DNA from: Plazaster borealis
Lineage: Eukaryota; Echinodermata; Asteroidea; Forcipulatida; Labidiasteridae
Direction: 5' to 3'
Assembly (NCBI GenBank): GCA_021014325.1
Contig: CM037463.1
Span: 4,707,001 to 4,771,000, forward strand
DNA length: 64,000 bases
Positions 13,066 to 24,840 of this stretch are shown here, piece after piece (the stretch's first letter is position 1; each line of letters begins with the position of its first letter). Under the pieces are notes generated by a model that was not told the origin of the DNA, did no database searches, and saw nothing but the letters and a program-made list of their open reading frames with translations. The translations under genes and the position numbers were made by a program.

Positions 13066-14490
13066 TGTCATCATCATCATCAGGCTTTATTCATCCCTTG
13101 TTGGATGAAGCCTCCTCCAGCAATTTCCATTCTATTCTTTTAAGTCTTTTTTCCTCTGAACTGCCCTAAAGAATTACACAATTTGTTACACCAATAATAT
13201 AGGGTATGGCTTGCCTGGAGGCTCGTCCACCAGATGGAGCTGGCACTTAATACTTATTCACTTTTACGTCTTTACACACATTCGATCAATAACTTGTTGC
13301 TAATTACTTTTTCAGCAATTTAAATGTCCCACAGGATTAAAAACCAGAGATAAAACTCAATGAGCGAAACACCTCTGGAAAACCTTGCGGCTGCTAGCAA
13401 ATTGTACCTCTTTAAGGTTTGCTTTTTGATTTTAACCAAATTGTTCTGATCTTTTTCAAATACATTACATTCCACGGTGTTCTAAACTGAACCGAAGCTA
13501 GCATGACCAACTACGCTTCCTCCACATTCTTCCAATAGCAATTTTCCAAATACCTACCTTTGTTCCTCGCATACCAACCTTTCGGAATGCTTTTGATAAC
13601 CGATTAGACAAAATGTTGCCTGCTATACAACCGTAACGCAGGCAATTTCCATTCTCTTGTCATTCTACTCCATGTTGCCATTGTTCATATGTCGTGACTG
13701 CGTCTCTCCGTCTCCTTTGTTGTCTTTCCCTTCTTCAAAAAAATGCAAATGTGGCCGATTGAGTATTGTGTTCCCACTTTTCACCCAATTTCACTTACTG
13801 TGTATTAGCAATTGTTCTTTTGCGCCATGTGATTAAAAACAAAGACACCATTTCAATTAAACAATCCACTCGAACAGCATTCAAATTCTCAGCAGCTTTT
13901 CGCAGAAAATATCTCGTTGTGTTTAATACTCAGCTAAATATTGAGGGCCGATTTCGCATGGCTAAAAATAACGTCTGATAAAGTACGGTATGGGTATTCA
14001 TCGACGTTTCTTCATTCTGATATCGTAAAAATGAATTAAACTGTCAAAGTCGAAGAAATGTCACTTCAAAGAGCCTAGGTCTGATTTTGGCCGATTTGAC
14101 CCAACAAATTTAGATTTGAATTTTGAATAGGGCCTATGGGATAGATTCGAGAAAGTTATAAGCTTTCATATAATGTATTGCAAGAAAAACAAAAATCGCC
14201 AATGATAATACAGGGATAGTTAATTCAAAACAAAAAATGTATTATTGTCAAGATCTGACACTCTCTCACGTCCATCAGCCATGTACAAACAGTTGTTCAT
14301 TTTTACATTTAATGCTATACATGTACCCTGAGTGCAATGTCCATGGCCTAGGCTAACGTTTTGGTATGTTTTTCGTTTTGAAACAGTCATGCTACTGCTG
14401 TAAAAATACCCAGTTTTTAATCTGATCTAAAGCTGTCTTCTGATGCTGTAATTCTTTTGTTTTAAATAGCTCTTTCAGACTGTTCTCGCT
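13066..14490. other. Intergenic stretch without a recognised gene
   Basis: No repeat family or coding region recognised; A/T-rich throughout. Confidence 0.45.
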
Positions 14491-14494
14491 TGTT

Positions 14495-14760
14495 TTGTTA
14501 GTGTGTCTTTTATGGTCTATAGTCTTGTTTGTAAGGGATATTTTCCCGTGGTGTGGTTTTTGTTTAGTTTGTCTGTCCGTCTTTTGTCTGCCTGCCTGTC
14601 TGTCTTCTGTATGTCTGTTTTGTATTGGCTTGTTTGTTTTATTTTGGGTCGTTTGCTTGTTGTGTATTTTGTGTTTGTTTGCTGGCTGTTTTACTGTGTG
14701 CATGTTATGTTGTTGTCTGTTCGTCTTGTGGGAGTGTTTTGTTTTTGATAAGTGTTATAA
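14495..14760 (+). repeat. Low-complexity T/G-rich (TGTC-like) tract
   Basis: Degenerate repeats of TGTCTG/TGCCTGCCTGTCTGTC/TTGTTTG on the plus strand create open frames on both strands. They are compositional, not genes. Confidence 0.7.
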
Positions 14761-14968
14761 TTTTTTTTTAATAGGCCCAATGTTGATAGTATTCTTATAT
14801 ATTTAGTTTTTTTTATGACCAGGGGCTTGTGGAAGACAAACCTTTGTGATGACAGTTTTTAAGCTTTTATACTTCCCTGGACTAGTGTCCGAAGATTAAA
14901 AAAAAAAATTGTCTGATAAAAGTCGTTCCCATTTATTATTCCGTTTGCCACAACGGGAGATTTTGGAA

Positions 14969-15080
14969 CGCTAGGTGGCAGCAGACTTACCAGGTAAAGT
15001 TCCATTGCAGTACTGAGCATGCGCACATTACCGAGAACAATAGATTTACCTGGTAAGTCTGCTGCCACCTAGCATCCCGA
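14969..15080. mobile_element. Compact inverted-repeat MITE
   Basis: ACGCTAGGTGGCAGCAGACT followed by TACCAGGTAAA is mirrored by TTTACCTGGTAAGTCTGCTG followed by CCACCTAGCAT. About 31 bp pair almost perfectly around a 45-bp centre. A related end (TGCTGCCACCTAGAG) occurs near 50550. Confidence 0.8.
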
Positions 15081-15423
15081 AATCCCCAATTGGAATAAGC
15101 CCACTATGAGTATAAAAATCCACGAACAGCAAAATAAAACCACACATGGATTTAAATTTACACATCATGTATTTAAAATGTTGTTTCACTTCGTTTAATG
15201 AATTACCGGTTATTGCTTATAATTATATCAAAATAGAAATCATTCATGGAAGAAAAGATCCGTATAAATGAATATATGAAACTAAAAATAAACACGATAC
15301 CAATTTTATTTTGGTATCACTGAATACTTTCATTGATATGTGTCAGTATTAATATTTAATAATGAAATAAACTTCTACATTGAATCATTTAGGCATCACC
15401 CAATGAGGTGATTATCTCCAGTC

Positions 15424-15796
15424 TTTAAAGGCACTGTACACGTTTGGTAATTACTCAAAATATACATTAGCATAAAAACTTACTTGGTAACGAGCAACGG
15501 AGAGCTGTTGATAGTATAAAACATTGTGAGAAACGACTCCCTCTGAAGTAACGTAGTTTTTGAGACTAAAAAAAAATTGAATCTGAGAAAGACTTCAGGC
15601 CTGAAGCCTTTCTCAGTCATCTGAAAGCACAAAATTTGTGCACAAGGGTGTTTTTTCTTTCATTATATTCTTGCAAATTTGATGACCAATTGAGCCCAAA
15701 CCTCACAGGTTTGTTATTTGATGCATTTATGTTGGGATACACCAAGTGAGAATACTGGTCTTTGACAATATTACCAAACGTGTCCAGTGCCTTTAA
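15424..15796 (+). mobile_element. MITE family A, copy 1
   Basis: It starts TTTAAAGGCACTGTACACG and ends CGTGTCCAGTGCCTTTAA, giving inverted ends of about 20 bp. Inside are GAGAGCTGTTGATAGTATAA and TGAGAAACGACTCCCTCTGA, found in three other copies in the window. Confidence 0.85.
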
Positions 15797-17713
15797 TATG
15801 GTTTATATATAGAGAGAACTCTTTGTTTCGTCAGCTAATTAGAATAACAATTAAATTGACCAGCCCCCCCCCCCCCGTTCAGTTACGCAGCTTGAAAACA
15901 GGTCACGGAAAGTGCGTCCTTCCGCATTGACTACAAACATTGGTAAAAAATCGATTTCCACTATTTCCACTTTTAAAAACATACAAAGCCTCAGTTTACC
16001 CGCTGTTTCTGAGCCTAAATAATCGCAGAAAGACGTAAACATTAATAATTAAGACGTCTTTCCAAGTTCTAATTCTTAACAGAAAAGGTCTTTTTTGATT
16101 TGCTGATTTCCGTGATTTGGTCGTGAATTGTGAAAATTCCGACACAGCAGACCAGAAAGACGTGGTATCAAAACTTGGGAAGGCGTCTTAACTATCTAAG
16201 TTTTACGTCTATCTACGGTTGTAACTTGAAACATGAATGTTCACTTTAAGCTTCCGTACCAAGTTGATTGGATTCATAGTTTTAATATAATATATTTATA
16301 GCACATATATACTTCTATTTTAAGAATTTGATTCTCCGTTCTATCGTGTAAGAAAACAAAATCCAAATACAAAGAAATCAAATACAAAACGCTAATTACT
16401 TTTAACTACAGTTGAAAATCTAATCTTACTGGAAAAATATACGTGTATTAATCTAAAGTACTTCTTTTATCAATATTGAATATCATTGAAACCTAAACTT
16501 ATTAATATTCATATTTGTTTACCGATATTTTTTCTTTTTTTCTAAAATTCATTTAAGTACTAATATTCTTCATAGAATTTTACAAGCACGTTCATTATCT
16601 GATATGATACAACGTAAATAGAAGGTTTATAAGGTTGCATAGAACCAGGTCACCTGACGTCATCACACGATTCAAATCTTGTTGGCGCAATTTTGGGAGT
16701 GAGTTGCACTTTGTGTTATTATTGTGCAGTGCGCATTTTAGGCGATATGTACGCGGTATTTGAACCTTTTTTTTTGACCACTTAGGTCCCATGTACATTG
16801 CTTTAACGTGTGAAGGAAACAAACTCACGCACTTTAACGGGTCCCAATGTTCTAATACGCGTAAGACTTGCACAGACTATGGTCACGTTACGTGAGGCAA
16901 TTTACAGGCAACTAGTTCAAGAACAAAATGTTCACAAGTCACTTTTCACTTTATATTTTTTTGGGACAAAAGATACTGTTGGAAAAATGTGTCTTGTGTT
17001 CCTTTTAAATGCAGTGCATGTCCGTTTCTCCAAGTTGTCAGTAAAAATTGCCATTTTGCGACATGAACTACACGTGCAATTTGAATCTCAAACCACGTGT
17101 GACATCGATGCAAGAGGGTCAATACTTGACACAATGTCTAGACAAAAAGTATTTCGAAATTTTGAAAGAAAAGGGCAAATTCTCTTAGTTTACTTCATTA
17201 AGTATCCACTTAAGTATCCACTTAATGCCTAATTTCAAAAAGTTGGTTTAGCACAAAAAGACTAAAATGCTAAGCATGGACAATTCTTGCTTAGCAGAAA
17301 CAGGTGACCAGACAAAATGTAATTCAAAATTTCATTAATGCAACCAGTGACCTGCGATCTTTGGGCTTATTATCAGATAAATCCGCTGAGCAATATTATT
17401 TGGGCTTAACAACTTTGTGAAATTGGCGGGGATGCACAAAACACACAGCACACAATAATTACGTGCTACGTAGGACCGCCTTGCGCTATGGTAGGACCTA
17501 ACTACACTGTATAAAAGCTCTAAGGTAACAAAGTGTCAAATACAATACTGGGAGAGAGTTTACCCTTCCCTTGGGAAATATCTCTTTATAACTCTTATGC
17601 ACATGGCATCACTGCAATTGGCTGCCCTCATGTGTACACAGCTGTGCATTTCTGATTGTTTCATTGTTGATCCACCTCCAAGATGGCGGCAGGATGACGT
17701 CATCAATGCATAA
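15797..17713. other. Intergenic stretch with diverged repeat pieces
   Basis: No gene seen. Around 16836-16881 is a fragment of repeat H (GTAAGACTTGCACAGACTAT). Around 17242-17420 is a diverged copy of palindromic MITE family C. An open frame of 140 codons at 16810-17232 covers part of these and has no recognisable domain. Confidence 0.45.
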
Positions 17714-18180
17714 GGTCCATTAGGCCGTATCCGGATTGGCGGCTACTGCTATGGCTACGACTGTCAACGACTTTCAACGCATACGACTGTCAACGCATAA
17801 GGTCCATTAGGCCGTATCCGGATTGGCGGCTACAGCTATGGCTACGACTGTCAACGCATACGACTGTCAACGCATAAGGTCCATTAGGCCGTATCCGGAT
17901 TGGCGGCTACAGCTATGGCTACGACTGTCAACGCATACGACGACTGTCAACGCATAAGGTCCATTAGGCCGTATCCGGATTGGCGGCTACAGCTATGGCT
18001 ACGACTGTCAACGACTGTCAACGCATAAGGTCCATTAGGCCGTATCCGGATTGGCGGCTACAGCTATGGCTACGACTGTTCCTGAGAGTGTTGCAAAGGA
18101 CGTACTACTTCAACGCAGGAGATCTAGCCGTAGCCGTAGCTGTAGCTGTAGCTGTAGTCGCCTATTCGGACACGGTCTTA
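17714..18180. mobile_element. Tandem array inside inverted ends, family J, copy 2
   Basis: The unit GGTCCATTAGGCCGTATCCG + GATTGGCGGCTACAGCTATG + GCTACGACTGTCAACG repeats five times, starting at 17714, 17801, 17878, 17958 and 18029. The right edge (18130-18180) is an inverted copy ending CGCCTATTCGGACACGGTCT. Only the left terminus appears amplified. Confidence 0.8.
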
Positions 18181-18591
18181 GTTCACAGGGAATGTTGCAG
18201 AATAAACAAAAGAAAGCACTTTATAGAAAATATTTGTTGAAGTTATCAAAACAAAGATGGCAGAACAGGAGGCTCATCTGGAACCTGAAGCTGATTGTTA
18301 GTCTCTGAAAATGAGTGTCTATGTCTAAAATAAAACACCAAAACAAAACAATAACAAAAAAAGTGCATGCAAAATGGAATGTTCCGAAAAACTATTTATA
18401 AATGGATAAATTGTAGTACTGGTTATTCACACTGAGTGATAGACGTACATTTTTTGACTGACTGTCCGATGAAGTCTCTGCTCTGGATGAAAAAGCCTGA
18501 CCACAACTCTAACCTCAACATCACAAGGTACAAACCAGGAAGGTTTTGGGGTGAGGTTACCTCCTCTAGGTAACCTCTATGATCAAAGACT

Positions 18592-18803
18592 TAAGTTTTC
18601 TACTCTTTTTCGGAAGACCCTTTTACAGCGTAAGACAATCCATTTGAGCTTTTATACAATTCAAGATCAAGGTTTTGGGTGAAGTTACATCCGAGTATAA
18701 ACAAGAAAAGAAAACTTGACGATCCCCCAAAAAGTTTTCTACTCATTTTTGGAAGACACTTTTACAGCGTAAGACAATCCATTTGAGCTTTTATACAATT
18801 CAA
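18592..18803 (+). repeat. Two-copy direct duplication
   Basis: About 73 bp (ACAGCGTAAGACAATCCATT and flanks) occur at 18592-18664 and again at 18731-18803 with few differences. A preceding GGTTTTGGGTGAAGTTAC motif is duplicated in step. Confidence 0.75.
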
Positions 18804-19299
18804 ATTTGTGCAAAATACAAAACAAATATATCTTTAGAAAGAAAGAATCTTGAGTAGTACATCACAATCACAACTGCAGTCACTTCATTTGTCATTATTT
18901 ACTTTATTTGTTTAAGTTTAATATATTTTCAGTACTTATATAAACGAGTGACTGTTTTTTTAAAACTCTAGACTTCTCTTTTATAAAAAAAACGTGTAGG
19001 TGGGTTGCTGGAAGAGATGATTTGGTTGACACACTCTTAAAGCATCGTGATGTGTAAGTTCCAAATTCAAAGTTGTCGGTGAAATTTCCATCATTCTGTC
19101 AACACAAATTCAAATGAAATAAATAAATACATGAATGAAATCAATAACACAAACGACGATCAAAATCTGGTAAAGGGGAAAAACTCAACTTGATTATTTG
19201 TCATCCTTGATCCAAGAGTTACATCAAGTGAACAATATGCCACTTGCGAGCGAGTTAAATTAGAAAAATACTTACACAGTAACTTGCCTGGTCACTAAA

Positions 19300-19660
19300 A
19301 TAATAATAATAATAATAATATCGACTCTTAAAAAGCGCAATTCCAAAGAATTATCATAGTGCTTCAAACATTATTACCCCTGGTCACTGGGCCGTTTATT
19401 TAGTTTCTTAAACCATCTCAGCTCCCTTTGGAGTATAGGCCTACAGCCTGTGCTGCCAAGTATGTAACACACTAAGCTAAATCAATCACAAGAACCATCT
19501 CTGCCCTCACAGGTACCCATTTACCCCTGGGTGATGAGAAGCAATTATAGGCAAGTGTCTTGCTCAAGGACAGAAGTGTCATGACCAGGATTTGAACCCT
19601 CACCCTGATGACTCAGCAACCAGAACTTGAGTCCGCAGCCGCTCGGCCACGACACGCCTA
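19300..19660 (-). mobile_element. tRNA-headed SINE, family D, copy 1
   Basis: On the minus strand the head reads CGTGTCGTGGCCGAGCGGC, followed by a GGGTTCAAATCC-type B box, GACACTTCTGTCCTTGAGCA and a (TAA)n tail at the left end. It is pol III-like and tRNA-derived by its A and B boxes. Confidence 0.75.
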
Positions 19661-19966
19661 TTAAAAATCTGGTTTGTAAAGTGTGATGTAATTCCACTGT
19701 AAGCCACGCCCACTTCACACAAACTGGTTCCACTGATTACCAGAAGCCCACAGGAGTTTCATTGAGCTAATTTTCTTTGATGATTTATGCCAGAAAAGTA
19801 TAATAATTGGACTTGGCGTTTACATACGTTCTTCAAGACTATAAGGTCTTCTCAGAACTATAAGTTTCCATCATATGAAATGCTTTTTAGCGATGAAATG
19901 GGTCATTTTCAGTACAATTACGCACAAAAGGGAGACCAGCTTTGGAGCCAGAAGTAGCAAAAACTC

Positions 19967-20145
19967 TGGGTTCTTTTACAAGCATTGCACAACACATGGG
20001 ACCTACGGCTTTACGTCACATCAGAAGAACAAAGCAATAATGGTTATGTGTCTTGCATAATGACACAAGTGTCCAGACCGGGATTCGAACTCAGCTGATC
20101 AGAAACACCAGAGCTTGAGTCCAGTGCACTTGATGGCCATGCTGA
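19967..20145 (-). mobile_element. SINE family D, partial copy
   Basis: It matches the head and first third of the copy at 41.1-41.5 kb: on the minus strand it has GAGTTCGAATCCCGG, GACACTTGTGTC and, further on, AAAGCCGTAGGTCCCATGTG. Confidence 0.6.
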
Positions 20146-20233
20146 GAATGTGTTACTTGGAAATAAACGCAGACAGTTTATTGACCGATGAAATGGCCTG
20201 TTAGAAGTTAATGTCCCCATTCATTACTATTCA

Positions 20234-20746
20234 TCATCATAACAACGCAAAGAGCCATTGTCTGGCCCCGTAGGTGCCCACAACTGCAAACTGGCTGTGT
20301 TGAGAGTTTTTGAATTTCAATTCTGCGCAGCCCAGCGTCCAATAAATCGGAAACTGAAAGACCACTCCACTATGTCAAGTTGTTCACCCAACTGGCTCGA
20401 GGGCATCCTGGTCCTCTCCTTGTTTGTGCTGGAAAACCTGCGATCACTGCAGGCTGATAGACCAGCACTTCGCACGGCATGACCACACCAGCTTGCTTTG
20501 CGCGCATACACTGTGTCAGACGACATTATTCTTGAGGTATTTGTCCACCTCCCTCAAGCCACTAAAGACATACTGCTCCTAAGAGCTGCCAACTCACCAT
20601 GTTTTTTAAGTTGTTGTGAAGGCTCAACTGTTGAATACAACCCTGAAGCCACTGAGCGTGCTGTTGCTAACTGGGGGGTCTTGACCGTCGGTGACAAATC
20701 GGACGAACAACTGTCTAAAAGTAGCTGTTATCTGTGCTGGTGGTGA
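20234..20746. other. GC-richer unique segment, not identified
   Basis: Base composition is more balanced than the surroundings and frames of about 70-80 codons stay open on both strands, but no domain is recognisable. It sits just before a LINE-like tail, so it could be decayed transposon sequence. Confidence 0.35.
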
Positions 20747-20989
20747 CTGAAGGAAAACAAAAATTACATCAATTGAACGTATTGTTGATTTCTAAAATTC
20801 ACTTTACTTTAATATATTTCATATTATTTACTTTCAGTGTTTTGAATGGTATTGTTCTTTTGTGTCTTTTGTTTGTCTTTCTTCTATGGTTGCCTTGCCA
20901 GTTAGTTTGGTTTCTTTACATAGGTAGGGTTAGAGGCATCTGTCTCCTGAAAAGATCAAAACAATACCGATGCCAGCTGGGATAGTAAG

Positions 20990-21178
20990 TAACTTTAAGT
21001 TCTCTGTTGGCGGGACAGACCTATTCCCATACTGTGGTTTGGGCACTGGCCTGGTGACCAGTCTTGTTTCTTTATCTTGTTCTTCCATTCTGTGCATTTT
21101 ATAATGTATTATGCGCTTCTGATAATGTTTATGTAAGAGGCGCAATATAAATTCTATTATTATTATTATATATTTCGT
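20990..21178 (+). mobile_element. LINE-like 3' tail
   Basis: It ends in GAGGCGCAATATAAATTCTA followed by (TTA)n, a form typical of 3' ends of CR1/L2-type LINEs and SINEs mobilised by them. No coding part remains attached. Confidence 0.5.
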
Positions 21179-21278
21179 GGCTAAATTTGACTTTCCCCAA
21201 CAGTATGATATAATATTTACAGCTATAAACTACTTAAACTAAAGTATTTGAAGAAACAGAATCGGGCACACAAAAAAC

Positions 21279-21342
21279 TCAATATGGTTGGGACCAACTT
21301 GGTCCCAGAAGTTCAAATACACATGAGACTTGCATAGTCTAT
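21279..21342 (+). repeat. Repeat H fragment, copy 1
   Basis: ATATGGTTGGGACCAACTTG then GGTCCCAGAAGTTCAA and GAGACTTGCATAGTC match the copy at 63.26 kb closely. Confidence 0.6.
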
Positions 21343-21457
21343 TGCAGTAGACAAAAGTCGCTTAGGGTAAGGAAAGGGTCAATAAGGCTTTTACAAAAGT
21401 TGGTCTTTTTAAAGAAACCCCAGAGTCTTAGCAAAACCCTTTGTGAAAAGCATGTCC

Positions 21458-21652
21458 AGGGCCCAATTTCATAGAGATGCTTAAGCACAAAAAGTAGCTA
21501 TAGCACAACAAAAATTTGCTTACCAGAATAAGATTACCAGCCAAAATATCTTTTCTCATGTACCATTTGTGATTGGTATCCTTCTTTTTTTTGCTTAGCA
21601 GAAAATTATTGAGCAATATTTTCTGCTTAAGCAGCTCTATGAAATCGAGCCT
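21458..21652. mobile_element. Palindromic MITE family C, copy 1
   Basis: It starts GGGCCCAATTTCATAGAG and ends GCAGCTCTATGAAATCGAGC. The two halves are near inverted copies built on AAGCA...GCTTAGC and TACCAGCC...GGTATCC motifs. Seven clear copies lie in the window. Confidence 0.85.
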
Positions 21653-22260
21653 TGAACTTGAAAAGCTCAATGTGTAGATCCTAAGGGCCATTTTCCCTCG
21701 ATGCGTTTCAAGTATGTGTGACTGATAATCATTGGAGACAATTTGTGTATAGTGGGTGTAGTTTATGTTTGGCGAGTAGAGTTAAAATTTGAGCTTTCAT
21801 GAAGCTGGCGATTTTCAAGGTGACCACAAAATAAGATAATAATTTATTCAGCCATTGTTTAAAAAATTAAAAACCATAATATCGGAAATTGTAGTGCACC
21901 TCGAGCTCTCTTTAAAACAAAAAATTAACCCTGAACAAAGTAATATAAAATACTTACAACAGTAGAAATAAACCGACATAAAAACAAACTAGATCCCATT
22001 AAAAACACGAACTGCGCCAGGATAAAAAACTATCAGTAAACCGCTTACTACCTTGAAAATGCTTAAAACGACAGGTTAGAAGGAAAGAATTGGAAAACTT
22101 GTCCTGCATTATCGATCTAGTGCATTTACAGTCTGTCATAATAAACTGAAATTAATGATGGCAGGCTAGTACCAGGAATCCTTTCTGCTGATTGGACAAC
22201 AGAATTCAAACTTCTGGAGATCACTGGCAGAAAACATGAGCAAATCAAACCATGTCTTAC
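21653..22260. other. Sequence following the last exon found
   Basis: A/T-rich intron or downstream sequence. I searched it by eye for the missing last third of CUB18 and saw none. Confidence 0.45.
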
Positions 22261-22502
22261 CATTCCACAGTAGCGTCCAAAAGAGGCGGAGGATGAGGAA
22301 ATGCCATCAAACACTTCTAGGTAATCATTGTCACAGACGCCTTCCACTCCATCAACGGCCAACACGGTGAAATCCAGAGTGAGTTGATTGCCGCCAGACG
22401 GTACCTCGATGGACCATTCACAGTTAAGATTGGTGCCGTATGCGAACGGGTGGGCGGGGCTTGTGAAACTACCCGTACGACCGCTCACAGATCCTCCACA
22501 AC
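22261..22502 (-). CDS. Exon 35: CUB18, first two thirds (last exon found)
   Basis: It begins GCGGSVSGRTGSFTSPAH with TNLNCEWSI (Cys2). The calcium strand reads LAVDGVEGVCDNDYLEVFDG, with Asp for Glu. Unlike other domains the exon extends through Cys4 (GRYCGM) and ends ATG|GTAAGA in phase 0. The remaining third of the domain (TDxS...GF...Y) was not found between here and position 1. Confidence 0.85.
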
Positions 22503-24809
22503 CTGCGAGGAACAAGAAGAAAATATTTTGTTTTTAAATCTGACAAAAAAAATAACTATATGTAAACAGAACACCTGACATTTAACCCAATCGACCCAGC
22601 TAACAAGCAAATGAAAAATGTATATCCTAAAAGAAAAAGACAAACAACAAAACCCAGAAACTGAACTTCATCTTTGACAGGGCAAAGCCATTTTCCTATC
22701 AGGAGATTTATAAAGTCCGAGGGAACATTTTGAAGAGGGGAACCCAACAAGTCCCTCAAACTTCAACTGGGGCACATCATTGGCTAAAAGCTTCAAGCCA
22801 TAATGTTTCGCGTCTTTGACTACGGCTATGGGGGGCCAGGTTGACATAGTGATATCTTTCCTCGCCTTCCACCTCTAGGATCCCGGTTCGAATCTCGCCG
22901 GGGGCACTTTATGAATTTGGTCTTCAGTCCAAACCTGATTGTGTGAGTTTTTCCCTGCAATAAATCTCTGAGTTTTTTCCTCCCACATCTAAAACTGAAA
23001 CATCCTTCCTTTTCTTCCCTCCATGGGGGTTATTGGCTAGTATAGTGATTAAGTTCACTTTTCTGAGAATCCTCGGCTTCACAACCATATAAACATATAA
23101 ACATGTTTAGCGTCCTGCCTTTTTGAAAAAAGGAAGTAGGAGGGCCCTTTTTTTTCTTTTTTTTCTTTTAAAAAATGGCCGTCCGACACATTTTCGAGTT
23201 AATCGGCCAGGCTATTTTTCAAGATGGTTGCCAGCTTTTTTCGGTGTGCTTTTTTCGGTTTGCCAAGTCTAAAATACGATCTTATTTATTTAAAAACAAA
23301 TTTTTGTTTGTTGAGGAGGCCTCTTAAAAGGAAGTGGGCGGGGACGCTAAACATGTTTTTTATTTTATTTGGCCTAATAAATGAAATGAAAAACTGAAAC
23401 AGCTCTTGACGGCCATTGCAACAGACACACCAGCTATGGCTAAGGGCGTTGTTATGGGCGTCCTATGCTTCAATGCCTGTTCACGTGACGATCAAGCCAT
23501 AGCTGCAGCCGCCAATCCGGACGCAGCCTAAGACATGACCTGACCTACGCTCAGACAATGATATGCAAAAACACGTACCTGATGATACAGTGTTGGACGT
23601 GTAGGTGATGTCAAACCCTGCGAATGTAACCGATTCATCGGTGACAAAGTTGAGGTAGGCTGTGTTGGCAGATAGGAAGATCGGATCTGGAAGGTACACA
23701 CCACACAGGGAGTAGAGGACTGGTGTGGAATCATCCACTCCATCGTAAACCTGTTGGTGGGGATAGGAGGAAACACAATCATAAATTTCTGAGTCCTACG
23801 ACTTGGGTTATCCATACCCTAGGTCTCCACTAGGCTCCCCTACTTCCTTGTTCTTGTGCATGTTTGCAACTGACAAAGTTCAGTGAGCACACACTCCCAA
23901 CTCACTATAGGATAAAATTCTCGCCTTCGTGCACCATTGTGCTGACAATGACAATGACAATGACAATGACAATGACAATGAGCTAACATGGTACTTAAGC
24001 AGCATACAACCTTGCCAGTCTGCTGGCGGTGCCAGACTACAAAGGCCGGGATTGTTTTTGTAGGACCATGTAGACCCCTCTGAAAGGTATTGGGCTCAAT
24101 AAAAATGACAAATAGTATCTTTATTCCAGGTGTATCATGATTTCCCTCAACTACTGTTGTAAAACAAAAATTAATGAGAGATTGCCTAACATCACAATGC
24201 CAGACGGCCACTTCAAGGTGAGAGCTTCACTTAACTGATTTGGGCTGTCGACCCAAATCAACTGCCAGCAGGGGCACGTTGCCACCTACTCCTGGGGCTA
24301 AAACAGGGTTACCCCCTTCACAGTCCGTAACGTAGCCTGATTTCAAAATGACTAGAATAAGTATTGTCGTCTAGTTACTGAATCACAATTTATTGATTTG
24401 TGCAATTCATAATCATAGTTGATAAAACCAATGTTTGTGTGAGAAAGATTGGCTGTTACCAGCTTGGCGTTCGTAACACTTTTTTTGGAGCTTTGACGAG
24501 TTCCCTCGTTGGTAAGATCATCTAAAAAAAAATAAAACACCCCCAAAAAACAACAACAACATAATTTGGTATAAGTGACCCTCTCCGACAAAATCCTAAC
24601 AATTGACCCAGAGATGCCAACATTGAATTCCCAAAAAGAGTAGCACCGCCGAGCACTTAAGTTTCAAGTCAGGCATAAAACTCACCGAGTCGTAAAAAGA
24701 GGAAAATTATGACATTTATGATATAAACTAATATTCTCAGCGAAAATCACCTATTGCTAAGCGGCCTGCTCTAGAGGTTAAACAATTATGAATTGTATTC
24801 TCAGTCTTT

Positions 24810-24840
<31 letters not shown>

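Noticed and set aside
14392..14806. Overlapping open frames on both strands around a TGTC-rich tract
   Set aside because: They arise from low-complexity repeats with no stop codons, rich in Cys/Val/Leu or Lys/Gln/Thr.
16810..17232. 140-codon plus-strand open frame
   Set aside because: It overlaps a repeat H fragment and has no recognisable domain.
18990..19100. Possible 3' exon on the minus strand after TGTTGACAG
   Set aside because: The acceptor-like site is followed by NDGNFTDNFEFGTY, which does not continue CUB18 in content, and no supporting 3' signals were seen.
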